A DNA stretch of 64,000 bases from Psychrobacter sp. JCM 18902 (lineage in GTDB: Bacteria > Pseudomonadota > Gammaproteobacteria > Pseudomonadales > Moraxellaceae). Within the stretch, counting starts at the first letter, position 1. Each line of letters starts with the position of its first letter. Both the position numbers and the translations under genes were made by a program. The notes beneath the pieces were generated by a model. It worked only from the letters and a program-made list of their open reading frames with translations, was not told where the DNA came from and did no database searches. Where the stretch lies: the NCBI RefSeq assembly GCF_904846615.1, contig NZ_CAJHBK010000001.1, positions 1,302,001-1,366,000 on the forward strand, read 5' to 3'. Below, piece after piece: positions 9,398-18,536 of the stretch.

Positions 9398-10419
9398 TGA
9401 AAATTTTAGTGACTGGTGCTGCAGGTTTTATTGGCTTTCATTTAATTAAAGCATTGCTGGGCAAAGATTGCTTTATTGTCGGTATTGACAACCTAAACTC
9501 GTATTATGAGGTTACGTTAAAAAAAGACCGTCTCAAAATCCTAAACGAACAATCAAACGAAGATACCTTTAGTTTTATCACCTTAGATCTGGCTGACCGA
9601 GAAGCAATGGCCAGTTTATTCGCTGAACATGGCTTTGATATCGTGATTAATCTCGGCGCACAAGCGGGCGTGCGCTATTCTATCGAAAAGCCACATGAAT
9701 ACATTGATTCCAATGTAGTAGGATTTCTGAACGTGCTTGAAGGCTGTCGACAGACTCAGGTAAAACATTTGGTATACGCCAGCTCTAGCTCTGTATACGG
9801 TATGAATATCAAGCAGCCTTTTAGCACTGGAGATCGTGTAGATTATCCCATTAGCTTATATGCTGCGACTAAAAAATCTAACGAATTAATGGCACACACC
9901 TATAGTCACTTATACAATATTCCCACGACAGGGTTACGCTTTTTTACGGTCTATGGCCCTTATGGTCGCCCTGATATGGCCTACTTTTCATTCACCAAAA
10001 AAATACTGGCAGGCGAGCAGATAGATGTCTATAACAATGGTGAGATGCAACGTGATTTCACCTACATTGATGATATTGTCGAAGGCATCACTCGTATTAT
10101 CGATAAAATCCCAGAACCACAACAATCTTTTGCGACCACGGCAATCGCACCTTACCAAATCTATAATATCGGTAATAACCAACCCGTAACGCTGCGCCGC
10201 TTTATTATCGCGATTGAAAGTGCATGTGGTAAAAAAGCCAAAGAAAACTTGTTGCCCATGCAGCCAGGTGACGTCCCAGCGACTTATGCCGACATAGACG
10301 AGCTAACAGCCGACATTGGCTTTAGACCAGAAACCAGTATCGAAGATGGCATCTTAAAATTTGTAAATTGGTACAGAGCCTATTATCTAAAAGAACCAAC
10401 AGAATCACAGCAAGCATAA
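9397..10419 (+). CDS. UDP-glucuronate 4-epimerase-like SDR
   Basis: A 340-residue extended short-chain dehydrogenase/reductase. Visible are the NAD site VTGAAGFIGFHL at the N-terminus, NLGAQAGVRYS, the serine-rich YASSSSVYG, and the active-site YAATK pair. The segment GRPDMAYFSFTKKI is typical of UDP-glucuronate/galacturonate 4-epimerases. Being coupled to the dehydrogenase that makes UDP-glucuronate supports conversion to UDP-galacturonate, a common charged sugar of lipooligosaccharide. Another 4-epimerase specificity is possible. Confidence 0.88.
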   Translation: MKILVTGAAGFIGFHLIKALLGKDCFIVGIDNLNSYYEVTLKKDRLKILNEQSNEDTFSFITLDLADREAMASLFAEHGFDIVINLGAQAGVRYSIEKPHEYIDSNVVGFLNVLEGCRQTQVKHLVYASSSSVYGMNIKQPFSTGDRVDYPISLYAATKKSNELMAHTYSHLYNIPTTGLRFFTVYGPYGRPDMAYFSFTKKILAGEQIDVYNNGEMQRDFTYIDDIVEGITRIIDKIPEPQQSFATTAIAPYQIYNIGNNQPVTLRRFIIAIESACGKKAKENLLPMQPGDVPATYADIDELTADIGFRPETSIEDGILKFVNWYRAYYLKEPTESQQA

Positions 10420-10464
10420 AACTCGATAAGTCATAGAATAGATATAGCAAGGAAGAGTCAACCT

Positions 10465-11229
10465 ATGAAGACATTGACATATTTGATCAATTTAGATGGA
10501 AGCGATACGCGCTTAGAGAGCGCAACTCAGCAGTTAGAGCAGATAGGCTGGCCGTTTGAGAGGATACCTGCCTATGATGGTCGCGGTAAAGAGCTATCTG
10601 ATTTTGTAGATTATGATGATTTTCAAGCCAGAAAAAATCTAGGACGTGGCTTATTAAGCTCCGAAATCGGCTGCTATCTAAGTCATTACAACTGCGCTGA
10701 ACAATTTTTGCAGACGGATGCTGACTTTTTGGTGGTACTAGAAGATGATATGACCTTGTCTACCAGCTTCAAGACAATAGTCAATGAAACCCTAGCGTTT
10801 TTATATGCTCATCCAACGTTGGACTGGTACTTGATAAATCTTGCAGCAAAAAAGAAAAAGCTTGCTCGGGATATCGTGAGCTTTGATAAACATACATTAT
10901 GGCACGCCTATTATTTTCCTATTCGTGGTCTTGGCCTCATTTGGTCACGTAAGGGTGCTGAAGCATTTATAGCAGCCGCCAAACCCATCTCTATGCCCGT
11001 TGATATATTTTTCCAACAATGGCTGAGTGACAATGGGAAAGGCTTGGGCGTTTGGCCTGCATTGGTACAGCCCTTGGGACTTGACAGCGATATCTTAGGA
11101 ACCGAGGCTTCGCAAAACATAAAACGCAAAGACAAAGAAAATCGAGACTTGTCCTATAATATAAAAAAACAGAAAAGAATGTGGCAAAATAAAACCACAG
11201 CTGTTGCCAACTTATACCTAAACAAGTAG
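10465..11229 (+). CDS. Glycosyltransferase family 25 protein
   Basis: A 254-residue GT25 (LOS biosynthesis) protein. Family features are the opening YLINLDGSDTRLES, the segment LLSSEIGCYLSHYNC, and the acidic metal site FLVVLEDDMTLS near residue 93. Members add galactose or related sugars to the lipooligosaccharide outer core in Neisseria, Haemophilus and Moraxella. AAGGAAG lies about 9 nt upstream of the ATG. It precedes a second GT25 gene by 10 nt. The sugar transferred is unknown. Confidence 0.88.
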   Translation: MKTLTYLINLDGSDTRLESATQQLEQIGWPFERIPAYDGRGKELSDFVDYDDFQARKNLGRGLLSSEIGCYLSHYNCAEQFLQTDADFLVVLEDDMTLSTSFKTIVNETLAFLYAHPTLDWYLINLAAKKKKLARDIVSFDKHTLWHAYYFPIRGLGLIWSRKGAEAFIAAAKPISMPVDIFFQQWLSDNGKGLGVWPALVQPLGLDSDILGTEASQNIKRKDKENRDLSYNIKKQKRMWQNKTTAVANLYLNK

Positions 11230-11239
11230 TTTATATTTT

Positions 11240-12013
11240 ATGAAAAATATCGTAATAAGTTTAGAATCTGCGGTAGAGCGCAGAAAGCATATAAACGAAG
11301 AGTTTGGTAAACATAAAGTAGATTTTGAGTTCTTTGATGCGTTAACTCCAGATTTAGCTAAAGATTTTGCCAACAATTTAGGTTTAAACCTTAAAGATGC
11401 TAAGTTAACTCCAGGTGAACTAGCTTGTATGATGAGTCATGTAGCTATCTGGAAAAAAACGATTGACGAAAACATCCCTTACGTTACTGTCTTTGAAGAT
11501 GATATCTATCTAGGTGAAGACGCTGAAGAATTACTGAACAGATCTACTTGGATTAAGCCTGAGTGGAATATTATTAAGATTGAAACTGTTCTTAAAAAAA
11601 TTATCTATGCTAAGAAATCTTATAACATACAGGGAGTAACAAGACAGTTGCACCAATTAAAAAGTAAACACTTAGGTACTGGTGGCTATATACTCTCTCT
11701 GAAAGGATCTCACACTTTTTTTAATTATATAAATAAAACAATTTTACGCCCCTTAGATGAACTAATTTTCGAAGAGTTTATACTAAATTATGATGAGCCG
11801 ATATACCAAATGAAGCCCGCTTTGTGCATACAGGAGATAATTTTAGCTGGCCCAGACGCAGACTTATTATTACCAAGCCTACTCATCAATGAACGTAAAG
11901 ATAGAATGAAAGCTAATAAAACAACAGGGTTCAATAAAGTACGTAGGGAGTTAAAGAGAGTTGCTCAGCAAACGAAAAAAGCATTATTAGCTAAAGAGAT
12001 AGCTTTTAAATAA
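11240..12013 (+). CDS. Glycosyltransferase family 25 protein (second copy)
   Basis: A 257-residue GT25 protein, a divergent neighbour of the preceding gene rather than a recent duplicate. It shows NIVISLESAVERRKH at the start, TPGELACMMSHVAIWKK, and the acidic site VTVFEDDIYLGEDAEE near residue 85. The C-terminal 30 or so residues are basic. From here to about 13.7 kb the DNA is clearly richer in A+T than the flanking housekeeping genes, which suits a transferred glycan cassette. Substrate unknown. Confidence 0.87.
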   Translation: MKNIVISLESAVERRKHINEEFGKHKVDFEFFDALTPDLAKDFANNLGLNLKDAKLTPGELACMMSHVAIWKKTIDENIPYVTVFEDDIYLGEDAEELLNRSTWIKPEWNIIKIETVLKKIIYAKKSYNIQGVTRQLHQLKSKHLGTGGYILSLKGSHTFFNYINKTILRPLDELIFEEFILNYDEPIYQMKPALCIQEIILAGPDADLLLPSLLINERKDRMKANKTTGFNKVRRELKRVAQQTKKALLAKEIAFK

Positions 12014-12081
12014 TTTCATACCTTTAAATAATGCATATAAATTTACAGCTTGAACTCATTTACTGTCTTACAGGGTAATAT

Positions 12082-13080
12082 ATGTCAATTATAAACAGCT
12101 CTATAGAAAATCTAAAAAAAGTTAAATATGGCGTTCGCGGTGGTTGGCAATCTATAAAAGATATTAACTCCCGATCGGGACTTAGTATTTTTGATTATAC
12201 GGAGCTAATGAAACCCTTAGACTTCTATCCTTTTGTACCCCATAAAGAAAATAATTTATATGGAAATGGGAGTGTCATCCAAGCTAGTTTCCCACATTTA
12301 GATTTTAGTGAGACTACAATTGAACATGGCTTGTATATTGGTAGTCTTGTTCCCTCACGCCATCTTAAAAGTCGATTTAAGAATATCATTACTTTTTCAG
12401 AGTATAGAAAAAAATTTATTGGCGCTAAGACAGAGCAAAATATCATTGCTGTTGGTCCCTACATTAACTATGCAAAGTCTCTCTATGACTCTGAAAAGCT
12501 ACTGTCAGAGAAAGATAAATTGGGAAAAACTTTGGTTGTTTTCCCTTCCCATTCTATTGATAGTGTATATGCTCATCACAATATTACAGAGTTCATTAAG
12601 TACATTGAAATTTTTAAGGAAAAATATAGTTTTGACTCAATCTTAGTCTGCATGTACTGGAAAGATATTGAATTGAATAACCATAAGGAATATGAGCTAT
12701 CAGGCTTTAGAATTGTAACTGCTGGGCATTCTTATGATGCTAACTTTCTTTCGAGATTAAAAACCATACTGCTAATTTCGGATGCTGTGTTAACTAATTC
12801 TGTAGGCACTCATGTTGGCTACTCTGTATCATTAAATAGGCCTATTCAAATCTGGAATGGTAGCAAACTAGAATACTTACCTATTCTAGGGCAGGAAGAT
12901 GAAGCTAAAAAAGAGCTGAGCCAACGGCAAGGTGATGATTTAAATACACACTTAGATGATATTGAACATATCAAAACCATGTTTTTTGAGTTTGATGAAA
13001 GCATCTCCACCCCACAGCTTGAATGTGTAGAGTACTATTGGGGCAGCTCACCTTCTTATTTATTAGAAGCTTTTAAGTGA
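12082..13080 (+). CDS. Unrecognised protein, possible GT-B glycosyltransferase
   Basis: A 332-residue protein that I cannot place firmly. Features suggesting a nucleotide-sugar transferase are TTIEHGLYIGS near residue 75, a central VVFPSHSIDSVYAHH segment, and a C-terminal SDAVLTNSVGTHVGYSV followed by PIQIW, like the donor-binding half of GT-B enzymes. It has no signal peptide or membrane segment. It lies between GT25 genes and a YrbL-like kinase, opposite the pseudaminic-acid operon. A nonulosonic-acid or other surface-sugar transferase is a reasonable but unproven guess. Its A+T content is high, like its neighbours. Confidence 0.5.
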   Translation: MSIINSSIENLKKVKYGVRGGWQSIKDINSRSGLSIFDYTELMKPLDFYPFVPHKENNLYGNGSVIQASFPHLDFSETTIEHGLYIGSLVPSRHLKSRFKNIITFSEYRKKFIGAKTEQNIIAVGPYINYAKSLYDSEKLLSEKDKLGKTLVVFPSHSIDSVYAHHNITEFIKYIEIFKEKYSFDSILVCMYWKDIELNNHKEYELSGFRIVTAGHSYDANFLSRLKTILLISDAVLTNSVGTHVGYSVSLNRPIQIWNGSKLEYLPILGQEDEAKKELSQRQGDDLNTHLDDIEHIKTMFFEFDESISTPQLECVEYYWGSSPSYLLEAFK

Positions 13081-13098
13081 CTAAAAGGAATTGGACAT

Positions 13099-13734
13099 AT
13101 GTATTCTATTAAAGACTTAAATCTTTTAGGCAAAGGAACTCAAAAACTTGTCTTTGAACATATTGAAAGTCCTGATAAAGTAATTAAGATAATGAGACCC
13201 GAGAACGCCACCGCAGATGGTGCTAGAGTTGGTCAACACTACTTACGAGCACATAGATCACAGGGCATTTACAGACAGTTCCGTAGAGAATTAATCCAAT
13301 ATCTGCAGCTATGCAAAACCAATTTTCATGAGAAAAACTACACCTTCCCCATTGAGACTGTACATGGCTTTGTAGGTACAGACTGGGGGTTAGGCCTAGT
13401 AACAGAAAAAATTATCAGTCCATCAGGCTCTCCTAAGACTTTATCCTACTTATCTAGCCATGATGAGTTTACATCAAAACATGCCAAAGCCTTGGATCAA
13501 TTTTTTGATGAATGTTGTCATCTTCATATCGTTTTTGGAGAAGTTAATATTGCTGGCATAATGTACACTGAAAATAGAAGAGGTAGGCCTGAGTTCGTTC
13601 TCATTGATGGTATTGGAGATAAGCTAATAATACCCTTTAGATCTATGAGTAAAACTATTAACACTAGAAATGTTAGAAAAGTCGAGCGTAAAATAAAGTC
13701 TAAAATCCCATTTTATAATGATCCATTTCTCTAA
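13099..13734 (+). CDS. YrbL-family (PhoP-regulatory network) kinase-like protein
   Basis: A 211-residue protein matching the YrbL pattern: an N-terminal LLGKGTQKLVFEH glycine-rich loop, DKVIKIM with the candidate lysine, FRRELIQYLQL, and a late acidic FVLIDGIGDK that resembles a kinase metal-binding aspartate. YrbL is a PhoP-regulated protein of E. coli with a protein-kinase-like fold. In a lipooligosaccharide locus a kinase acting on core sugars is plausible but inferred. It is the last gene of the plus-strand block, with its stop 80 bp from the convergent pseI stop. No strong terminator is visible between them. Confidence 0.72.
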   Translation: MYSIKDLNLLGKGTQKLVFEHIESPDKVIKIMRPENATADGARVGQHYLRAHRSQGIYRQFRRELIQYLQLCKTNFHEKNYTFPIETVHGFVGTDWGLGLVTEKIISPSGSPKTLSYLSSHDEFTSKHAKALDQFFDECCHLHIVFGEVNIAGIMYTENRRGRPEFVLIDGIGDKLIIPFRSMSKTINTRNVRKVERKIKSKIPFYNDPFL

Positions 13735-13814
13735 TATCTAATAGAAGAAAAGCTCTATTAAGTAAATCCAAATAATTAAGATAAAAGCTCATTCTTAATA
13801 TATTTACATATTAG

Positions 13815-14870
13815 TTATCGAAAGCTTGTCAAACTAACAGGTGTGTTCTTCCTTATATCCTCTATAACCACCTTCCCAACAATCTTATCATAGAACTTAG
13901 GAGCAAGACCGAAACCAGGGCGTACACTGCGTATAGCATCTTCAGTAATGATATCACCCGCTTTTAAATCTTTTACAAAGTACAATGAGCGACGGAATTT
14001 CACGTTTGCTTGCTCACTACATTTACGGCCATAGTTGACTGAACCAAATGCTTGCCAAGCTGTTTTACTATCACGACATAAAGCAACTAAATCCTCAGGC
14101 TCAAGTGAGAAACTATCGTCAGGACCACCGCCGTTACGATCTAAAGTAAAATGCTTTTCAATAATTGAAGCACCTAACGCCACACTAGTAATTGCCGTTG
14201 TGTTGTCAATGGTGTGATCGGACAAACCCGTTACTAACCCGAAACGCTCTCTCATGTCTAAGAGAGTACGCAGATTATAATCTCCCGCGGGAGCAGGATA
14301 ACCACTAACACAGTGTAAGATAGCCAATTCTTTACAGCCCCCCGATCGTGCGGCATCAATTGCTTCTTGTATCTCTTTGTCATCGGCCATACCAGTCGAT
14401 ATAATCATTGGTTTACCAGTACTTGCCACATATCGAATTAAGGGTAAGTCAATAGCTTCAAAAGAGGCAATTTTATATGCTGGAGCATTCAAGTCTTCTA
14501 ACAGATCTACAGCTGTATTATCAAAAGGCGAGCTAAACATAGTAATATCTAATTCACGAGCATATTCAAATAAAGGCTTATGCCATTCCCATGGCATATG
14601 AGCTTTCTCATAAAGGCTATATAGAGTCTCGCCGTCCCATAACCCACCATGAATTTTGAAATCTTCAGAATCACTGTTTAATGTGATGGTGTCAGCAGTA
14701 TAAGTTTGTAATTTTATCGCATCAGCACCTGAGGTTTTGGCCTGATTGATAATTTCTAAAGCAGTATCAAAGCTGCCATTATGATTAGCAGAGAGCTCTG
14801 CAATGATATAAGGGGCAGCATCAGTTGCGATCCTACGTCCTGCAATATTTATACTAGGGATATTAGACAT
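13815..14870 (-). CDS. pseI: Pseudaminic acid synthase
   Basis: A 351-residue NeuB-family enzyme condensing a 2,4-diacetamido-trideoxy-altrose with phosphoenolpyruvate to give pseudaminic acid. The TIM-barrel start IIAELSANHNGS, ADAIKLQTYTADTIT, and especially GGLWDGETLYSLYEKAH place it with PseI rather than NeuB or LegI. A C-terminal SAF/antifreeze-like domain begins near residue 290 (FVKDLKAGDIITEDAIRSVRPGFGL). It is the last gene of the minus-strand operon, 3 nt after pseH. Cytoplasmic. Confidence 0.93.
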   Translation of the reverse strand: MSNIPSINIAGRRIATDAAPYIIAELSANHNGSFDTALEIINQAKTSGADAIKLQTYTADTITLNSDSEDFKIHGGLWDGETLYSLYEKAHMPWEWHKPLFEYARELDITMFSSPFDNTAVDLLEDLNAPAYKIASFEAIDLPLIRYVASTGKPMIISTGMADDKEIQEAIDAARSGGCKELAILHCVSGYPAPAGDYNLRTLLDMRERFGLVTGLSDHTIDNTTAITSVALGASIIEKHFTLDRNGGGPDDSFSLEPEDLVALCRDSKTAWQAFGSVNYGRKCSEQANVKFRRSLYFVKDLKAGDIITEDAIRSVRPGFGLAPKFYDKIVGKVVIEDIRKNTPVSLTSFR

Positions 14871-14873
14871 AAT

Positions 14874-15401
14874 TTAATTCTCATTATTATTAATTATTAG
14901 ATAATACTCGTGGGCAAGTAAACCAAAGCAAATAACATCATAATATTTTTTACCATCGAAGTGATGTTGCTCTAGGATACCCTCTTCTTTAAACCCTAAT
15001 CGTTTATGAAATTTCCTAGAAGCTTCATTAAAGTCTAAGGCTTGTCCACAGAGCTTATGAAGACGTAATATATTAAAAGCATAGTCTAAAGCTTGTGCAC
15101 CAAGCTTCGATCCTGTTCCTTTAGGAGCATCTGGTGAAGTATAGAATCCCCAATCGGCAATACCACATTGAGCGATTCGATGAATATTTACAAAACCTAG
15201 AGGTTCACTATCTAATTCAAAGATTAAAAGGCTATAGCTACTATCTTTAGAAACCTTATTAAACCAATTTGTGTGCTCGGTTAAGGAAATCTCATGCTGG
15301 GTATACATATATCTACGAATATCAATATGGTTTCTCCAACTAATCACCAATGCTAGGTCAGACGACTGCATAGGCCGTAGTTTCAACTGAGATTTATTCA
15401 T
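14874..15401 (-). CDS. pseH: UDP-4-amino-4,6-dideoxy-N-acetyl-beta-L-altrosamine N-acetyltransferase
   Basis: A 175-residue GNAT acetyltransferase. It opens LKLRPMQSSDLALVISWRNH, a typical PseH/RimJ-like start. DWGFYTSPDAPKGTGSKLG forms the acetyl-CoA loop, and ALDFNEASRKFHKRLGFKEEG is the closing motif. It should acetylate the 4-amino group of the PseC product. Its start overlaps the end of pseG by 8 nt, showing translational coupling. Function is assigned mainly from operon position, since GNAT proteins are diverse. Confidence 0.88.
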   Translation of the reverse strand: MNKSQLKLRPMQSSDLALVISWRNHIDIRRYMYTQHEISLTEHTNWFNKVSKDSSYSLLIFELDSEPLGFVNIHRIAQCGIADWGFYTSPDAPKGTGSKLGAQALDYAFNILRLHKLCGQALDFNEASRKFHKRLGFKEEGILEQHHFDGKKYYDVICFGLLAHEYYLIINNNEN

Positions 15402-16506
15402 TATGGAAGCTCTTAATATGTTCTATAACCGTATATACACCCCTACCATCTAACACATCTGCGCTAGACTGACTCATCGCTTTTAGTTTATCTGGCATTT
15501 TTATAAACTCACATAGATATTCATTGATAACTTGAGCAAGGTTATGATCGTTTAACACAATTTTTACTGCATTTATAGAGCGTAAATTATTTGCAATATC
15601 CATTTGATTATCCGCGATAACTAACATAATAGTAGGTAAACCTAAGCAGCATCTCTCCCATGATGTTGATCCAGCAGCACCAATGGCTAAGTCGCTGTTA
15701 GCCATTAGCTCAGCCATATTGGAAACGCCAGTTTTAACTTCAGTATACCAAGGCAGTTGATTAGCCTTGGTTGTCACAGCATCTAACCATGGAGAGGTAG
15801 AGCCCATAACCACCGTAACCTTACATGACTTAGGTAAAGGTGCTTTTTTCAATAATTCCAATATATGTGAGGTTATATTATCCTTATCTACACCACCTAA
15901 GTTGATTAAGACGTGCTGTAAACTATTATCTTTTCTACGCTCTAAACTATACTGACGCCATTTAGAAAACTCTGGGCGTAGTAGTGCATAGGTAGTTCCA
16001 CACAAAATTTCGCAGTGATTAGGAGCTAAGTTATGATAGTCTTGCTCATCACGACCGAATGTTTGATCAATTAATACTTCGCAATCATGCTTTCTATCTG
16101 CCAAATCGTCAATCACTAGAATATTATTGTAATGAGGTCTAAGCTTTTTCTCCCAATAACTATCTAGGGCGTAGTGATCAATAACCAGCCATTCCGGTTG
16201 TAATGTTTTAATGATCTCTTTGGTTTTCCTGGCATCTTCCTCTTGAGTAGATCCTAACCATTTAGAGTGGAATAGCACCGGCTCGTTATCGTTTTTTTTA
16301 TTAAAGATATCCTGACTTTCTACCTCAAGCTTATAAGTGTCATAACCTTTTTGAGTGATAAGCTTTATCAGGTGACCCTCATGCTCACGACATATAAAAT
16401 GGCACTTAGCGCCCTGATGCGCTAACTCATCAGCAAGAGTTAAGCAACGCATAACGTGGCCAGTACCTATTTGAATAGAGGCGTCACAGCGGAAGACTAT
16501 ATTCAT
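15394..16506 (-). CDS. pseG: UDP-2,4-diacetamido-2,4,6-trideoxy-beta-L-altropyranose hydrolase
   Basis: A 370-residue GT-B-fold hydrolase that removes UDP to release the sugar used by PseI. FRCDASIQIGTGHVMRCLTLA at the N-terminus holds the glycine-rich loop with the catalytic-type histidine (GTGHV). WLVIDHYALDSYWE, INLGGVDKDN and the late AIGAAGSTSWERCCLGLP are PseG signatures. Length is near or slightly above the usual 280-370. It follows the fused gene by 2 nt and overlaps pseH. Confidence 0.92.
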   Translation of the reverse strand: MNIVFRCDASIQIGTGHVMRCLTLADELAHQGAKCHFICREHEGHLIKLITQKGYDTYKLEVESQDIFNKKNDNEPVLFHSKWLGSTQEEDARKTKEIIKTLQPEWLVIDHYALDSYWEKKLRPHYNNILVIDDLADRKHDCEVLIDQTFGRDEQDYHNLAPNHCEILCGTTYALLRPEFSKWRQYSLERRKDNSLQHVLINLGGVDKDNITSHILELLKKAPLPKSCKVTVVMGSTSPWLDAVTTKANQLPWYTEVKTGVSNMAELMANSDLAIGAAGSTSWERCCLGLPTIMLVIADNQMDIANNLRSINAVKIVLNDHNLAQVINEYLCEFIKMPDKLKAMSQSSADVLDGRGVYTVIEHIKSFHNE

Positions 16507-16508
16507 AT

Positions 16509-18536
16509 TTAATTTAGTCTTTTAAAACCACTGTGGCAGACTGGGCCATCTAATAAACCCTCTACAGATCGTCCTTGTTCACACTCTTTTATCAAAGAAA
16601 ATATAGGATCAAGAGCCTCCATATAACCTTCAACAATAGGTTTTGTATGTTCGGTACATACATACACAACATTACTAGCTAGATAGCCCTTCTTTAACAT
16701 CTCTTGAGTAACTAAGGTTTTGTAATATAAGTTCTTTTCACTAGTAAACGAAAATCCTGTTAAGGCCGGAAGTCCAAATTGACTAATCTCTAGCTCATAC
16801 TTATCAGCCAGTTTTTGCCAGCTGTTTTTAATATTAAGACCCGTTTGAGTGATAGTATCCCATGATTGAAGTTTCTCCATAACCTCTAACGTTTTTAGCC
16901 CAGCTACAGAGCCTATACGTTCAGTCCAGAATGTGCTACTTATAAATGATGACTGTGCTGCCTCCATAACTTCTCTTTTTCCAATCGTGGCAGTCACAGC
17001 ATAGCCATTCCCTAAAGCCTTACCAAACATTGCCATATCAGGCTCAACACCATACTTCTTATGAATCCCACCAAAGGTCTCACGGAATCCTGATGTACAC
17101 TCATCAAATATAAGCACTATATTCTTGTCAGTAGCAAGCTTACGAACCTTATGTAAAAAATTATCTTCAGGCCCCTTATTACGTACCACTTCCATTTTTA
17201 TAACGCCAATGTCATGTTTATTGACTAGTGCTTCTAGCTCTTCAAAATTATTGTAGTTAAAGGGAAATACTGTACCTCTAAGATTTTGAGGTACACCTTT
17301 CGGACTCAGACCAGGTAATAAGTGACCTGCTAAGTTTTCTGAATCTCCAAGGTTTGCTGATAAATACCAGTCATGCCAACCGTGATAACCACAGACAGCT
17401 ACCTTTTCTTTACCTGACGCTGCTCTCGCAATACGTATTGCAATCGCATTCGCCTCTCCGCCTGTACGAGCAAAACGCACCATATCCGCCCAAGGATGTA
17501 GCTCAATTAGCTTCTCAGCTAGGTAAACCTCCTCAGGAGCATTCAATGTTGACATGTTACCTTGATAAATTACAGAGTGAACTGCATCATCTACTTCTTC
17601 GTTGCCATAACCTAGTGTATTAGTTCCTATGCCCATAATACACATATCAGTAAATTGGTTACCATCTAAATCCCAAACTTGGCAACCTTTCGCTTTACTA
17701 AAGTATGCAGGCCAATGCTCTGGTAAAAACATTTCTGCACGCTTAGAAAGCAGCATGTTCCCGCCAGGAATAACTGACTTAGCTCTTTTCCAAAGTTTTT
17801 GACCGGTGCCCATATTAGCTCCTTCATTACGTTTAATATTTCTATTATTATCAAATAACATAGGTTTCTGTTTTTGCAACTCATAAACCTCATGCCAACT
17901 GAAGTATATATTAGGTGAAAAATGGTCAAAAATGTTAGAAATCACCTCAAAATCGACAGGCTCATCAACGGTCCATCGCAAGTCCGACAGATCCTCAGTA
18001 TAGCTAATCGAATGAGTCTTAAATTTACCGCTATTTCTGATATATGGCGTAACATGCTCTTGATCGAATAAAGATGTAGTCTCTTTTAGTGCACGCTCTA
18101 ATGCTTTCATAGTGAACACTTCAATATCTAGACCATCTGGATAGGTCGCTGGACTAGTATTGCTTAGATAGTCAACTCCATGATCTTTAAAATCATTAAT
18201 TGCAGTATCTACTAGATTAGCATCGACAAGTGGACAGTCTCCCGTTATCCGTATAACTATATCAGCATTATGAGCTTTAGCAGCTTGATAATAGCGTTCT
18301 AAAACATCGTTCTCACTACCTCTTTCACAGACATAACCTAAACTTTCTACATGTCTTACTAATAAATCGTTTTTCGGATCAACTGATGTAGCTACAATTA
18401 TCTGATCAATCTGTTCGGATTTAGCCAAGCGTTTTAACAAAACCTCTATCATAGGGGTTCCATTAATTTCTTTCATTACTTTATTGGGAAGTCTTGTTGA
18501 CCCCATCCTGGCCTGAACGATAGCGACAGTTTTCAT
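16509..18536 (-). CDS. Fusion: PseF/SpsF-type CMP-sugar synthetase + class III PLP aminotransferase
   Basis: A 675-residue two-domain protein. Residues 1-240 are an SpsF/PseF-like cytidylyltransferase with the nucleotide motif IVQARMGSTRLPNKVM, RITGDCPLVDA and a closing NIKRNEG. Residues 242-675 are a class III aminotransferase resembling glutamate-1-semialdehyde aminomutase: ARTGGEANAIAIRIAR, GYHGWHDWY, the aspartate in FDECTSGFRE (about 478) and the probable PLP lysine in MFGKALGNGY (about 506). The start at 18536 was chosen because its ATGA overlaps the AKR stop and GGAG lies 6 nt upstream. The first domain should activate the nonulosonic acid with CMP. The second is not part of the canonical pathway; its substrate is unknown. 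An AAGGAG plus ATG occurs inside the junction. Confidence 0.88.
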   Translation of the reverse strand: MKTVAIVQARMGSTRLPNKVMKEINGTPMIEVLLKRLAKSEQIDQIIVATSVDPKNDLLVRHVESLGYVCERGSENDVLERYYQAAKAHNADIVIRITGDCPLVDANLVDTAINDFKDHGVDYLSNTSPATYPDGLDIEVFTMKALERALKETTSLFDQEHVTPYIRNSGKFKTHSISYTEDLSDLRWTVDEPVDFEVISNIFDHFSPNIYFSWHEVYELQKQKPMLFDNNRNIKRNEGANMGTGQKLWKRAKSVIPGGNMLLSKRAEMFLPEHWPAYFSKAKGCQVWDLDGNQFTDMCIMGIGTNTLGYGNEEVDDAVHSVIYQGNMSTLNAPEEVYLAEKLIELHPWADMVRFARTGGEANAIAIRIARAASGKEKVAVCGYHGWHDWYLSANLGDSENLAGHLLPGLSPKGVPQNLRGTVFPFNYNNFEELEALVNKHDIGVIKMEVVRNKGPEDNFLHKVRKLATDKNIVLIFDECTSGFRETFGGIHKKYGVEPDMAMFGKALGNGYAVTATIGKREVMEAAQSSFISSTFWTERIGSVAGLKTLEVMEKLQSWDTITQTGLNIKNSWQKLADKYELEISQFGLPALTGFSFTSEKNLYYKTLVTQEMLKKGYLASNVVYVCTEHTKPIVEGYMEALDPIFSLIKECEQGRSVEGLLDGPVCHSGFKRLN
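17813..17824 (-). promoter_or_regulatory. Internal Shine-Dalgarno and ATG inside the fusion gene
   Basis: On the minus strand AAGGAG (17824-17819) stands 5 nt before an in-frame ATG (17813-17811), exactly where a free-standing aminotransferase would begin (MGTGQKLWKRAK). It could be a relic of two formerly separate genes or a working start giving the aminotransferase alone. Confidence 0.6.

Noticed and set aside
12308..12646. 112-codon plus-strand open frame inside the orphan GT-like gene
   Set aside because: It is a shifted-frame shadow of a longer gene on the same strand and has no ribosome-binding site or family resemblance.
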